Shown in pieces: positions 27,123 to 36,563 of a stretch of DNA of 64,000 bases (positions within the stretch are counted from its first letter, which is position 1; every line of letters starts with the position of its first letter). The stretch is from positions 982,001-1,046,000 of the forward strand of contig NZ_CP013023.1 of NCBI RefSeq assembly GCF_001421015.2. Reading direction: 5' to 3'. The notes under the pieces are model-generated. The model was not told the DNA's origin. It searched no databases and saw only the letters and a list, made by a program, of their open reading frames with translations. Both the position numbers and the translations under genes were made by a program. Origin of the DNA: Paenibacillus bovis (GTDB lineage Bacteria > Bacillota > Bacilli > Paenibacillales > Paenibacillaceae).

Positions 27123-28277
27123 TTACATCGCACTCGCAAACATGCGGATAACGTCTTCCTTGGAAGGCTGAATCGGATTGGTGACGCCGCAGGCATCCTT
27201 CATCGCGTTGGCCGCCAGCGTATCAAAGTCTTCCGATTTGACGCCAAGTCCCTGCAGGCCGGCAGGAATACCGACTCGCTTGGCAAGCTTCTCAATTGCC
27301 TGGATCGCGAGTTCCGCGCCTTCTTCGGGCCGTGACTCGTCGACTAGCTCGCCAAGTGTACGAGCGATGATTGCCAGACGTCCTGCAGCCGCCTGCATGT
27401 TATAACGTTCCACATGAGGCAGTAGAATGGCATTGCATACACCGTGAGGCAGATCGTAGAATCCGCCCAGCTGATGGGCCATCGCATGTACATAGCCAAG
27501 ACCGGCATTATTAAAAGCCATACCGGCAAGGAACTCGGCATAAGCCATCTGTTCGCGCGCTTCCTCGTCCTGACCGTTATCCACGGCACGAACCAGATAA
27601 TCGCGAATCAGCTCTATCGCTTTGATCGCACAGGCATCGGTGATCGGTGTGGCATCGGTGGATACATAAGCTTCAATTGAGTGGGTCAATGCATCCATGC
27701 CGGTAGCAGCAGTCAGCGATTTGGGCATAGCCATCATCAACTGAGGATCATTGACCGCAATCAGCGGCGTCGTATGTTTGTCCACGATAGCCATTTTGAC
27801 GTGACGAACTTCATCGGTAATGATGCAGAACTTGGTCATTTCACTGGCGGTGCCGGCGGTTGTATTAATAGCGATCAGTGGGGCGGCCGGGTGTGCAGAA
27901 CGGTCTACGCCTTCGTAATCTTCAATCGTACCGCCATTGGTCGCGAGCAGGGCAATACCTTTGGCACAGTCATGGGGAGATCCTCCGCCAAGAGAGATAA
28001 TACAGTCACAGCTGTTATCGGTATAAGCCTTCCATCCTTCGCTGACATTGCCTACCGTCGGATTGGGGCGTGTGCCGCTGTAAATCACCGAGGTAATGCC
28101 CACCTGCTTCAGCATACCGGTTACTGTACCGGCAATACCGATATCGACCAGCGGTTGGTCTGTAACGATCAATGCCTTTTGATAGTGAAGCTTGCGAATT
28201 TCCTCGCCGGCATCCTGCAGGGAACCGGCGCCCATCAGACTCATACCGGGCATCATAAATTTTGCTTTACCTGCCAT
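27123..28277 (-). CDS. Iron-containing alcohol dehydrogenase
   Basis: This 384-residue group-III dehydrogenase uses NAD(P)H and a metal, typically Fe(II), to interconvert alcohols and aldehydes. Family marks are the dinucleotide loop [12 protein letters not shown], the substrate loop [27 protein letters not shown], and the metal-binding [12 protein letters not shown] and [14 protein letters not shown]. The full set of Asp/His ligands appears intact. The divergent AraC regulator on the other side of a 132-base gap is probably its controller. Confidence 0.96.
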   Translation of the reverse strand: MAGKAKFMMPGMSLMGAGSLQDAGEEIRKLHYQKALIVTDQPLVDIGIAGTVTGMLKQVGITSVIYSGTRPNPTVGNVSEGWKAYTDNSCDCIISLGGGSPHDCAKGIALLATNGGTIEDYEGVDRSAHPAAPLIAINTTAGTASEMTKFCIITDEVRHVKMAIVDKHTTPLIAVNDPQLMMAMPKSLTAATGMDALTHSIEAYVSTDATPITDACAIKAIELIRDYLVRAVDNGQDEEAREQMAYAEFLAGMAFNNAGLGYVHAMAHQLGGFYDLPHGVCNAILLPHVERYNMQAAAGRLAIIARTLGELVDESRPEEGAELAIQAIEKLAKRVGIPAGLQGLGVKSEDFDTLAANAMKDACGVTNPIQPSKEDVIRMFASAM

Positions 28278-28409
28278 TCGGATCTACCTCGCTTGTTGGA
28301 TGTTAGAAGCAATTGAGTTATACTTACTTTATTAAGTGTAGTCCGAGAACGGATACAAAAATATCGATTGCTGCCGTAAAATATACGTATTTTCAAAGAG
28401 GGAGAATCT

Positions 28410-29288
28410 ATGGAACAGGCACTGCATGGCTTTGACCGTTATGATGAACTTCAGTATGGATATCAGACGGATTTGCTGCGTATTTTGTACTATGATCTGC
28501 CGGAAAATTATAACGAAAACTATGCCGCTTATGAGTCGCCCAAGCTGTGTACCGTGCTGGAAGGGCAAAAAAATGTACGTACCCATACGACAGAAGATTT
28601 TTTTACCCATGACCGGAGCGAAATGCTGCTGCTGCCGGCGCATTCGCATATCGAAATTCAGATTCCGGTACCGACGCGTGCGCTGGTATTTGAGCTGAGT
28701 GACCAGCTGATTGCCCGGCTGCATCCTGTCGTAGAGGAAGAGCTGGGTACGTCTATTACGATCGATAATCGTACAATGCTGCGCTGCGCAGTGAATCATC
28801 AGAGCCGTGATCTCCAGCATACGATTCAGCGGATTCGGCGCCATCTCCGTCTGCATGATGAGAATCGGCGCTTTTTGATCGATCTGGCTGCCCAGGAGTT
28901 GACCTACCATCTGCTTCATATACAGGGAGCGGAGCAGGTACTGCAACTGGATCGCAGTGATCCGGTGCATCAGGCTATCCGCGATATCCATGACCATATC
29001 GACACGATCCATCATATTCGAGATCTGGCGAGTCACTACCGGATGTCGCATACGAATTTTACCAGCCGGTTCAAAAAACTGACCGGACTGACACCCAGAG
29101 AATATATTACCAACCGCAAGCTGGAAGAAGCCTGCCGGTTGCTCCGGCATCATACGGTGACCGAGGTCGCGATGAGCCTGCAGTATGATAATATTTCTCA
29201 CTTTATCGGATTGTTTCGCAAAAAATACGGCATCACCCCTAAGCAGTATCAACTGGGTCTGCATCTGTCAGCAGAACTGCAGCACTAA
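28410..29288 (+). CDS. AraC family transcriptional regulator
   Basis: The 292-residue protein has an N-terminal AraC_N cupin-like sensing domain (about residues 1-170) and a C-terminal double helix-turn-helix (about 190-288) with MSHTNFTSRFKKLTGLTPREYI, EACRLLRHHTVTEVAMSLQYDNISHFIGLFRKKYGITPKQY trimmed. AraC_N proteins are often found next to alcohol dehydrogenases, and this gene is divergent from one. The 132-base gap should hold the shared operator. GAGGGAGAATCT precedes the ATG. Confidence 0.93.
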   Translation: MEQALHGFDRYDELQYGYQTDLLRILYYDLPENYNENYAAYESPKLCTVLEGQKNVRTHTTEDFFTHDRSEMLLLPAHSHIEIQIPVPTRALVFELSDQLIARLHPVVEEELGTSITIDNRTMLRCAVNHQSRDLQHTIQRIRRHLRLHDENRRFLIDLAAQELTYHLLHIQGAEQVLQLDRSDPVHQAIRDIHDHIDTIHHIRDLASHYRMSHTNFTSRFKKLTGLTPREYITNRKLEEACRLLRHHTVTEVAMSLQYDNISHFIGLFRKKYGITPKQYQLGLHLSAELQH

Positions 29289-29424
29289 AAGCTGAACCCA
29301 AGATACGAAGCAGTGTATAGGCGGCCAGTGAATAAAGCGTAGTACATATATTGAATGTATTCTGGAGATACAACAGCGATCAGACAGTGATTAGCGTGAA
29401 TATACAGGGTACAAAGCATACAAA

Positions 29425-29454
29425 AAAACCGACTCCTTTTACCGGGTCGGTTTT
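29425..29454. terminator. Terminator between the AraC gene and the small minus-strand gene
   Basis: AAAACCGAC pairs with GTCGGTTTT with short T and A tracts on both sides, able to end both convergent transcripts. Confidence 0.88.
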
Positions 29455-29493
29455 GTCATATATGGATAGGTCTGTACAGCAGGCAGCAGTTCA

Positions 29494-29649
29494 CTAGCGA
29501 CTGCGGGAAGCAACAGAGCACTTTTTCAGATATTCCAGCTTGCGGATAATTTCTTTTTGCCATTTGTGGTCACCCACATGAACAGCCAGATTGAGAAGAT
29601 CGAGATAATCGTCGATTTGTAGTGAAGTTTTTTGTGTCATTGCGTTCAT
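29494..29649 (-). CDS. Small 51-residue protein of unknown function
   Basis: The reading frame starts at ATG 29649 on the minus strand with AAAGGAGACGG about a dozen bases in front, and stops at TAG 29494-29496. The product begins MNAMTQKTSLQIDDYLDLLNLAV and contains WQKEIIRKLEYLKK, a hydrophilic helix. I do not recognise a family. A second in-frame ATG at 29640 is possible. The Fur-like site at 29770-29788 lies in its promoter region. Confidence 0.6.
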   Translation of the reverse strand: MNAMTQKTSLQIDDYLDLLNLAVHVGDHKWQKEIIRKLEYLKKCSVASRSR

Positions 29650-29991
29650 CCAGATTCCGTCTCCTTTGAAGCCGCAGGGATAGCAGCGCTTATATAATGA
29701 GGCACGTCGTGTACATTGCAGTAATAAGATTTCCTTATTCAGGAATTATCAGTGAATTATCAACCGATCAGGAATGATAATCATTATCACATCTACAATC
29801 TCATTGTAAGCATTCAACAGGTGAATTGCAAACCATTTATCTAAATTTTTTTGGAAAATATTCAACTGTTCACAGGTTATACACGGTTCAGTCATGGGAT
29901 AATACAACAGTAGATATAGCAGGATATACTGGAATGACCAAATCAGCCTGTCGATTTATGTATATGATGAAGCTGGATAAAGGAGAATGAT
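29650..29991. other. Divergent promoter region, 342 bases
   Basis: It contains a near-consensus Fur box at 29770-29788 between the small minus-strand gene and the plus-strand two-component system. The rest is A/T-rich and I could not place promoter hexamers with confidence. Confidence 0.5.
29770..29788. promoter_or_regulatory. Orphan Fur box
   Basis: The 19-mer contains TGATAATCATTATC, the exact 14-base end of the Fur consensus, and 16 of 19 positions match. It is about 120 bases from the small protein start and about 205 bases from the two-component kinase. Neither is a known iron gene, which makes the site unusual. Confidence 0.75.
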
Positions 29992-30825
29992 ATGTCTTAC
30001 CGATGGATGAAGTGGACAATCTTGTTTTTACCGACTGTTACTATTGGGTTATGGGAGTATGTAAGGCATCAGCTGCTGATGCCTTATCTGTCCATGGAAG
30101 CAGGCAATTGGCTGTCGCCGGTCATTGTATATATTGTCAGTGTGACTCTGCTGCGCCGGATGTTTACGATGATGGAGCATACGCAGTCTGCGCTGGACCA
30201 GGAACGAATGGCCAAAGGCAAGCTGCAGGAAAGACAGCTGCTGGCTGGAGAGCTGCATGACGGAGTAGCCCAGTCATTATTCCTGCTCGGCGTCAAGCTG
30301 GATCAGGCGCGCCGCCGATTCGATGATCCGGAAGTACAGAAGATGCTGAACGATATCAGCCGTACGGTCAGTGAAGCCAATCATGATGTACGGCAATCGA
30401 TCGCCAATCTCAAATATTCGCCGCGTCAGGAAGATATCGGTGCGACTTCGCTGGAATACCGGATTGGCGAGATGATTCCGCTGGCAGGAGTCAAAGCCGA
30501 ACTGGATTGGCAGTTGGACGAGGGACTGCTGCGTCCGGACGAGCAGGCTGAGCTGCTCGCCTGCATTCGCGAAGCACTGCTGAATATTCACAAGCATGCC
30601 GGCGCGCGGCATGTGACGATTTCCGGCAGCGAGCAGGATGGGGAGTGGCAGGTGACTGTACAGGATGATGGGAAAGGTTATGACGAGCGTGCTTTGAACG
30701 ATCCGGGTACATTCGGACTGCGCATTACAGCGGAGCGGGCGGAGCTGAGAGGATGGACCTTTGCGCTTCGGCGGGAAGAAGGATGGACCCGGTTTATACT
30801 GACAGGAGGAAGCAGACATGGATAG
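29992..30825 (+). CDS. Sensor histidine kinase, LiaS/NarX type
   Basis: This 277-residue kinase has two short membrane segments near the N terminus (WTILFLPTVTIGLWEYV and WLSPVIVYIVSVTLL) and almost no external domain, a feature of intramembrane-sensing kinases. HisKA_3 has GELHDGVAQS, with His near residue 89. The ATPase part has REALLNIHKHAGA, VQDDGKGYD and FGLRITAERAELRG. It overlaps the response regulator gene by eight bases and transfers phosphate to it. The downstream copper genes suggest copper or envelope stress as the signal, but the Fur-like site upstream suggests iron. Confidence 0.93.
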   Translation: MSYRWMKWTILFLPTVTIGLWEYVRHQLLMPYLSMEAGNWLSPVIVYIVSVTLLRRMFTMMEHTQSALDQERMAKGKLQERQLLAGELHDGVAQSLFLLGVKLDQARRRFDDPEVQKMLNDISRTVSEANHDVRQSIANLKYSPRQEDIGATSLEYRIGEMIPLAGVKAELDWQLDEGLLRPDEQAELLACIREALLNIHKHAGARHVTISGSEQDGEWQVTVQDDGKGYDERALNDPGTFGLRITAERAELRGWTFALRREEGWTRFILTGGSRHG

Positions 30826-31480
30826 AGTACGTGTACTGATCGTAGACGATCATGCCCATGCGCGGGAAGCTACCCGTGTTATTTTATCGGAAGAGCCGAT
30901 GTTTGAAGTGATTGGCACAGCAGCCAGCGGACAGGAAGCGCTGGAATTCACAGAGAAATGGATGCCGGATCTGATTCTGATGGATATTTCCATGAAAGGA
31001 ATGGATGGACTGGAGACAACGCGGCTGATCAAGCTGAGATTTCCGTATGTAAAAATTATTATGATGACTGTATCGGATGATGCAGCTCATCTGTTCGAAG
31101 CGATCAAGCAGGGGGCACAGGGGTATCTGCTCAAAAGTCTGCCGCCTTCGACCTGGCTGGAATACCTGCGCAGCGTGGCTTCCGACCGGGAAGGCATGAG
31201 CCAGGAAATAGCACACCGGATTTTGCAGGAGTTTCCCTTTGGCAAAGCGCAGAGCGATCCGGCTGCAGACACGCTGACCCGGCGGGAACGCGAGATTCTG
31301 CAGTGGGTATCTTCCGGCATGACCAATCGGGAGATTGCGACCGAGCTGGTCATCTCCGAGCAGACCGTCAAAAACCATCTCAAAAATATTTTGCAAAAAC
31401 TGCAATTGGAAAACCGTGTGCAGCTGACCAGGTATGCGCTGGAACAGGGATTGGCTTCGGATCAGCGCCCACGTCCATAA
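30818..31480 (+). CDS. Response regulator, NarL/LuxR family
   Basis: The 220-residue partner has a receiver domain (VLIVDDHAHAREA, phospho-acceptor Asp near 56 in LILMDISMKG, Lys in LLKSL) and a LuxR-type helix-turn-helix (LTRREREILQWVSSGMTNREIATELVISEQTVKNHLKNIL). It would bind DNA as a dimer upstream of target genes. Its target may include the copCD-ycnI genes that follow, which is not proven. Confidence 0.95.
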   Translation: MDRVRVLIVDDHAHAREATRVILSEEPMFEVIGTAASGQEALEFTEKWMPDLILMDISMKGMDGLETTRLIKLRFPYVKIIMMTVSDDAAHLFEAIKQGAQGYLLKSLPPSTWLEYLRSVASDREGMSQEIAHRILQEFPFGKAQSDPAADTLTRREREILQWVSSGMTNREIATELVISEQTVKNHLKNILQKLQLENRVQLTRYALEQGLASDQRPRP

Positions 31481-31555
31481 TTCATTCAAATTTGAACCGG
31501 TGAATAACGTTTATATAGCCCTATGTAGTCATTTTCCCCCGAAGGATGTTCCGTT

Positions 31556-33442
31556 ATGATGAGAAAGGTGCAATGGACTTGGGGTCCCATGCCCGTTCGG
31601 AAAGCAGGTGAAGGATTGAGTAACAGAAGTATACGATCCAATGAACTACAGAACATGCCGTCAGCCGGACACGTACCATCGGCTGTTGGTCATTATCACT
31701 GCAAGGAAAGCGTTTCCCGGCCTGAGGCTGCATTATCCAATAAGCCTACCGGCCAAAAAGGCAAAGCGATGCTGCATAGTCTGCTTGCGCTACTGGTACT
31801 CTTGATGTGCGTAGTGTTCCCGCAGCAAAGTATGGCGCATTCGGCGGTTGTGGAATCCTCACCGTCACAAAATGAGGTGCTGGAGCAATCACCACAGCAG
31901 ATCAAGATTCGTTTTAATGAAGATATTCAGCGCGCTTATTACAGCATCAAATTGATGGACTCGTCCGGCAAGGTTATCCAGCCGATCGAGGCGCAGATTG
32001 ACGAAAAGGACGGCACCGTACTCAAAGCCAATGTACCGATGAAGCTGGCCGGAGACATTTACAATATTTCCTGGAAAGCCGTCTCTGGTGACGGACATCC
32101 GGTACAAGGCGGAATCGTGTTCCAGGTCGGTGATGGTGCCGGCAAAAATGTAAACGATACGGATATCCGTATCAGCGACAAACCGGTTAATCCAATGCTC
32201 GTCGTGATGCGCTGGCTGCAGTATGCCGGACAGGCGATGCTGCTCGGGGCACTCTGTCTGACCCTGTTCCTGCTGCCGCAGCGTCTGCGCACCGGAGAGA
32301 ATACAGGCTGGATGATGAGCGGCCGTTATCGCTGGTTTGTGATCGCAGGCAGTGTAATTGCTCTGGCGGCGCTGCTGATCCAGCTGCCGCTGCGGATTGC
32401 CTGGGATGCGGATATACCTTTATCTGGTACCGGTGCTGAAGTGATGACGACTCTGCAGGGCACCGTATTCGGTAAAGTATGGCTGCTGCAGATGATTTTC
32501 ACATTGCTCGGAATTGCAGGTCTGCTGATCATGCAGCTGCGCAAATTATCCGCATCGGCTCGCAAAGTGACAGGTCTGGCAGCATTTGTACTGCTGATCG
32601 CAGCATTGCTGGCCAAAGCATTTGATGGTCATGCGTATGCAGAGCCCTATGCAGGCATCGCAGTTGCAGCTGATTTTATCCATCTGCTGTCGGCTCTGAT
32701 CTGGAGTGGCGCGCTGCTGGCGCTGGCTTTGTTCCTGCCGAAAATTGCAGGACTGTATCAAGGAGAGGAACGCCGCAGCGTATACTGGAGCATCGTGCGC
32801 CGATTCTCCTGGTGGGCGATCGTATCGGTCGCTGCGCTGCTGGTCACCGGCATTTATGGCAGCCTGATTTATTTGCCGGAGCTGAATTCAATGTTCACCA
32901 CAGCTTATGGATTGACACTGCTGGGTAAAATTCTCCTTTTCCTGATCATGGCAGCTTTTGCCGGCATGAATTATGTCAAAGGCCGCAAGCAGGAAGAGGA
33001 GCTGGGCAAGGATCTGATCTGGGAAGTATTGACCGGATTCGTTATTCTGGTGCTGGCAGCGATTCTGGTGCATCTGTCACCTATGGGTGGATCGCTGGTC
33101 AAGGTCAAGCCGGAACAGATTACCGCTCAGACCCTGCAGGTGGAAGGGTACGATGTGAGTCTCAAAGTAACGCCGCTGGAGATGGGCAGCAATGACTTTA
33201 TCGTGACAGTCAAGGATGCCAAAGGACAACCGGTGGATGTAGAACAAATCGAGGTGACCATGACGCATATGGATATGGCTATGGCACCCGCCGAATTCAC
33301 AATGAACAGCGCGGATGAACAAAATGGTGTCTATCAGAAGAAATCCATGATCAGCATGAACGGACGCTGGCAGATCGATATGCATATTCTGACCAAAAAA
33401 CTGGATAGCATGGATGTGCAGTTTACGATCAAAGTAGGCTAA
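31556..33442 (+). CDS. Copper resistance/uptake protein, CopC-CopD fusion
   Basis: This protein joins a periplasmic-type CopC domain to a CopD membrane domain, as in Bacillus YcnJ. CopC starts after a signal peptide (MLHSLLALLVLLMCVVFPQQSMA) with AHSAVVESSPSQNEVL; the mature N-terminal His can ligate Cu(II), and SGDGHPVQGGIVFQVGDG is conserved. CopD has about eight helices with WLQYAGQAMLLGALCL, HLLSALIWSGALLALALF, and a YtkA-like C-terminal beta domain (MDIQFTIKVG region). The true start is uncertain: ATG 31556 adds a 71-residue odd prefix, while ATG 31769 gives a clean signal peptide but a weak ribosome site. TTG 31616 after GGTGAAGGA is another choice. Confidence 0.9.
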   Translation: MMRKVQWTWGPMPVRKAGEGLSNRSIRSNELQNMPSAGHVPSAVGHYHCKESVSRPEAALSNKPTGQKGKAMLHSLLALLVLLMCVVFPQQSMAHSAVVESSPSQNEVLEQSPQQIKIRFNEDIQRAYYSIKLMDSSGKVIQPIEAQIDEKDGTVLKANVPMKLAGDIYNISWKAVSGDGHPVQGGIVFQVGDGAGKNVNDTDIRISDKPVNPMLVVMRWLQYAGQAMLLGALCLTLFLLPQRLRTGENTGWMMSGRYRWFVIAGSVIALAALLIQLPLRIAWDADIPLSGTGAEVMTTLQGTVFGKVWLLQMIFTLLGIAGLLIMQLRKLSASARKVTGLAAFVLLIAALLAKAFDGHAYAEPYAGIAVAADFIHLLSALIWSGALLALALFLPKIAGLYQGEERRSVYWSIVRRFSWWAIVSVAALLVTGIYGSLIYLPELNSMFTTAYGLTLLGKILLFLIMAAFAGMNYVKGRKQEEELGKDLIWEVLTGFVILVLAAILVHLSPMGGSLVKVKPEQITAQTLQVEGYDVSLKVTPLEMGSNDFIVTVKDAKGQPVDVEQIEVTMTHMDMAMAPAEFTMNSADEQNGVYQKKSMISMNGRWQIDMHILTKKLDSMDVQFTIKVG

Positions 33443-33515
33443 GACATAGTAAGGCTCGGCAGAACCTATTGTGCAATAGAATGTATATCACTTAGACAAA
33501 GGGGCTTATTCATTT

Positions 33516-34265
33516 ATGAAATCCAAATCGATATTCACTCGTATGATTACACTTACTTCGGCTGCTGTGCTGGCCGGATTCGTAACGTTCGCAGGCGTAG
33601 CCAGTGCGCACGTTACCGTCAAACCCGCTGAATCCATGACTGGTGCGTGGGAGACGTACACGATCAAGGTACCTTCGGAAAAAGAAATTCCAACAACCAA
33701 GGTAACCCTGAAAGTACCGGAAAATCTTGCTTTCAAACAATATCAGCCGGTTCCGGGCTGGAAAACGACAACCGAGAAAAACGATGCCGGTGAAGTGACT
33801 GCTGTTACGTGGGAAGCGGAAAGCGGCGGTATAGAAGCTGGGCAATTCCAGCAGTTTGTCTTTGTAGGAGAAAATCCAGCCAAGGACAGCGAACTGAACT
33901 GGGATGCCTACCAATATTACAGTGACGGCAGCATCGTGGAGTGGACCGGAGATGAAGGCAGTGATACGCCTCATTCCATAACGGTGGTCAGCGCAGCAGG
34001 TGCCAATGGTGCAGCAGCAACAACGGATCATGGACATGATACGGCAGGTACAGCAGGCACTGGTACAACCGGTACGGATAAAGGGACTGCTGCTGATAAC
34101 GCAGCAGCATCTACGGATACACCGGCAGCAGGAACGACGACTGCTGCAGCAGCTTCGGCTCCGGCCAACACTGGCATGCAGACAGCGACTCTGGTTGTAG
34201 CGATTGTAGCTCTGATCGCCGCTATCGGTGCGTGGGTCACTGCAGCCCGCAAGCGCAGTAAGTAA
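33516..34265 (+). CDS. ycnI: YcnI family copper-binding protein
   Basis: This 249-residue exported protein has a signal peptide (MITLTSAAVLAGFVTFAGVASA) and then AHVTVKPAESMTGAWETYTIKVPSEK, where the first mature His and a Trp make the single Cu(II) site of YcnI proteins. The DUF1775 fold runs to about residue 160 (PGWKTTTEK, VTWEAESGGIEAGQFQQFVF). An Ala/Thr/Gly-rich linker then leads to a C-terminal helix (ATLVVAIVALIAAIGAWVTAA) with a basic end, so it stays membrane-bound. It pairs with the CopC/CopD protein 73 bases upstream, as in the B. subtilis ycnJ-ycnI copper locus. Confidence 0.94.
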   Translation: MKSKSIFTRMITLTSAAVLAGFVTFAGVASAHVTVKPAESMTGAWETYTIKVPSEKEIPTTKVTLKVPENLAFKQYQPVPGWKTTTEKNDAGEVTAVTWEAESGGIEAGQFQQFVFVGENPAKDSELNWDAYQYYSDGSIVEWTGDEGSDTPHSITVVSAAGANGAAATTDHGHDTAGTAGTGTTGTDKGTAADNAAASTDTPAAGTTTAAAASAPANTGMQTATLVVAIVALIAAIGAWVTAARKRSK

Positions 34266-34579
34266 TAGATTCAGCCAAAAACAAGCAGCATGAACCAATA
34301 GCTGCTATCCCAAACTACCGCTATTCAGAGCCTGATTTCCTTTTTCGAAGGGAAGTCAGGCTTTTTTTTGGATCATATGCAGATCGTGCGACAGCAACAA
34401 CCGGTATAGAGCGGGTAAAGGAAGATTTGGAGATAACAGGAGGGCTATGCGCATACTGATTTTCCCGGATAGCTGGATGATTGTGTCAGAACAAGCTTCT
34501 TTTCTATAAGTAAATTGGTATACTTGCTATAATAATTATAGCTGGATTGATAACAAGTGACGTGGTGAAGGAGAATTCT
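34266..34579. other. Intergenic, 314 bases
   Basis: It contains the terminator at 34329-34369, then an A/T-rich promoter-like stretch at about 34510-34540 (TTGGTATACTTGCTATAATAATT), with TATAAT following a TTGG run at 17 or 18 bases, which could serve the regulator downstream. Confidence 0.45.
34329..34369 (+). terminator. Terminator of the copper operon
   Basis: AGCCTGATTTCC pairs with GGAAGTCAGGCT, followed by eight T. Confidence 0.92.
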
Positions 34580-35893
34580 ATGACGTATCGTCTTGGTGTA
34601 ATCGGGCCTCAGCCCTCCGTCGATCGTATTCTGGAGATTACCCGGAACATGATAGAGGATGCACAATTTATTCCACTGGTCTATAATCACCCGCAGGAAA
34701 TTCCTGGCATTCTGGAGCAGCATCGTCCCGGGCTCAAAGGATGGTTCTTCTCCGGCCCAATTCCTATGTCTATCGCTCGTCCCTATCTCGGAAAATCCGA
34801 ATTGGCTGTTTACTGCAAACCAACAGGCTCCGGACTGTACAAAGGCATCGTTCAGATGCTGCAATCGCAACATATCGGGGATCGGCCGTACTCTATCGAT
34901 ATGGTGCAGTCCGAGGATCTGGATTTGCATGAATCCCTGACTGAACTGGGTATTCCGGTAGAGAAATTGTATCTGAATATATTCGAAAGCTCTGCCGATC
35001 CATATCAGATTATCGACTTTCATCTGGACTTATGGAAAAGCGGCAAGAGTGCCGCTGCACTGACTTGTATGCACTTCATTTGCAACGAACTGCAAAAATA
35101 CGGAATGCCGGTATATCGGCTGACGATTACCCGACAGGATATCCGGCAGGCTGCCGAACTGCTCATTCAGCAGGCTCGCAGCTCGTATTTTAAGGATACC
35201 CAGATCGGGATGCAGATGATCGAAGGTGATCTGATGCTGCTGCGTGACCGAACTGCTGGTGATCGTTATGCTGTGCAGCATGCCGAACTGCAAATGCAGC
35301 AGCACCTGCTGGAATTGTGCGAACGGATAGACGGAATCATGATCCCGCATGGCTCAGGCAGCTATCAGCTGATCAGCACCCGCGGAGCGATTGAACGGGA
35401 ATTGCCGAGTCTGCGCCGTACGGTGGAGAAGATGGAGCTGGATATGGATATTCCTGTATCGGTCGGTATTGGCTATGGAGATACTGCATTTGCTGCTGGT
35501 CACCATGCGATGCTGGCTCTCCAGCATGCCCGTCCCAAGCGTGATCTGATGCTGGTGATTATGCAGGATAATGGAACTATCCGCGAAATGGACAAGGATG
35601 AAAAAACGTTGAGCTATGCGTCACGTTCGCTCGATCAGGATCTGCTCGTCCGGTTGAACGAAGTGAATGTGAGTGTGAAATCGTACAAAAAAATCGAAGC
35701 ACTGACCCGTCATATGAACTGGGATGGCTTCACCACTTCCCAGCTTGCTCAACATCTGTCGATGACGATTCGCAATGCGCAGCGTATTATGAGCAGCCTG
35801 TGCCAGGTTGGCCTTGCCGAGATTGATGGCGAGGAACAGCAATCGGTACGCGGCAGACCGCGCAAAATTTACCGACTGCGCCGGGTTCGTTAA
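34580..35893 (+). CDS. Putative regulator with a cyclase-like domain and C-terminal helix-turn-helix
   Basis: I do not recognise a named family for this 437-residue protein. The N-terminal 130 residues (starting MTYRLGVIGPQPSVDRILEI) look like a Rossmann-type ligand-binding part, with GWFFSGPIPMSIARPYLGK. The middle contains DLMLLRDRT and a region like a degenerate GGDEF or GTP cyclohydrolase III fold (IMIPHGSGSYQLISTRGAIERE, SVGIGYGDTAFAAGHHAMLALQHA). The end, with FTTSQLAQHLSMTIRNAQRIMSSLCQVGLAEI and GRPRKIYRL, is a winged helix-turn-helix. The start follows GGTGAAGGAGAATTCT. Its target is unknown, but the 118-residue membrane protein right behind it is a candidate. Confidence 0.75.
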   Translation: MTYRLGVIGPQPSVDRILEITRNMIEDAQFIPLVYNHPQEIPGILEQHRPGLKGWFFSGPIPMSIARPYLGKSELAVYCKPTGSGLYKGIVQMLQSQHIGDRPYSIDMVQSEDLDLHESLTELGIPVEKLYLNIFESSADPYQIIDFHLDLWKSGKSAAALTCMHFICNELQKYGMPVYRLTITRQDIRQAAELLIQQARSSYFKDTQIGMQMIEGDLMLLRDRTAGDRYAVQHAELQMQQHLLELCERIDGIMIPHGSGSYQLISTRGAIERELPSLRRTVEKMELDMDIPVSVGIGYGDTAFAAGHHAMLALQHARPKRDLMLVIMQDNGTIREMDKDEKTLSYASRSLDQDLLVRLNEVNVSVKSYKKIEALTRHMNWDGFTTSQLAQHLSMTIRNAQRIMSSLCQVGLAEIDGEEQQSVRGRPRKIYRLRRVR

Positions 35894-35917
35894 CATAGAG
35901 AGCAGACGAGTGAGAGG

Positions 35918-36274
35918 ATGAGATATGTGAACAAGGGTTCATTGGCAAAAAGTACTGTACTCAAAATATATTATCTGATTATGGCAGTGGCTGTGATTGC
36001 ACTGGTAACCGGCAAGGAAAGATGGCTTGCAGGAGGCGCAGATACAGATACAGCGATGTGGCTGTATTATGGCGTGGTGACGATTGGCCTGCTTATTATT
36101 GTACCGGCACTGGTCATGGCATGGTTCTGGCTGCGCCGCTGGATGACCACCTACAACGTCGAGCCTGGCCTGCGGCGAATTCTGCTGATTATTACGATAC
36201 CGATGATGCTGGTAATCGGCTATATGCTGGAGCTGGTATTTATTATGGTATTTATAGGATTGGGAGGCAGCTGA
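35918..36274 (+). CDS. Three-helix membrane protein, 118 residues
   Basis: Three hydrophobic segments are visible: IYYLIMAVAVIALVT, WLYYGVVTIGLLIIVPALVMAWFWL and LLIITIPMMLVIGYMLELVFIMVFIG. The loop between the first two is short and acidic, with RWLAGGADTDTAM. A GTG at 35927 is an alternative start with GAGGATGAG in front. Function is unknown. It lies 25 bases after the regulator and could be coexpressed. Confidence 0.7.
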   Translation: MRYVNKGSLAKSTVLKIYYLIMAVAVIALVTGKERWLAGGADTDTAMWLYYGVVTIGLLIIVPALVMAWFWLRRWMTTYNVEPGLRRILLIITIPMMLVIGYMLELVFIMVFIGLGGS

Positions 36275-36476
36275 TCCATTTCACTTTTGAACATGTCGCA
36301 GACAGACATGGATAGCGATTGATTGGTTCGGCGTTTTCCAATTGACCTGCGCATAACTTTTCTTTTTATAAACATCCTTTTCTACTATCTAATGAAGAAA
36401 AGTCTAATGAAGAAAAGGAAAAAGTGGGTTGTAAAATAACCAAATAGCGCACTCAAAACACCAAGACGGCACAACG

Positions 36477-36523
36477 AAAAGACCAGGGTATTTCCCGTAA
36501 TAAGGGAATTATCCTGGTCTTTT
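36477..36523. terminator. Terminator between the membrane protein and the 640-residue gene
   Basis: AAAAGACCAGG (36477-36487) pairs with CCTGGTCTTTT (36513-36523), and the inner TTTCCC/GGGAA pairs as well. It can end both convergent transcripts. Confidence 0.9.
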
Positions 36524-36563
36524 GTCTATAAACATCTGATTGTTTTTAGCTGTGCTGCGGTTG

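Noticed and set aside
28332..29264. Minus-strand frame (310 codons)
   Set aside because: It is antisense to the AraC regulator, whose two helix-turn-helix motifs are clear.
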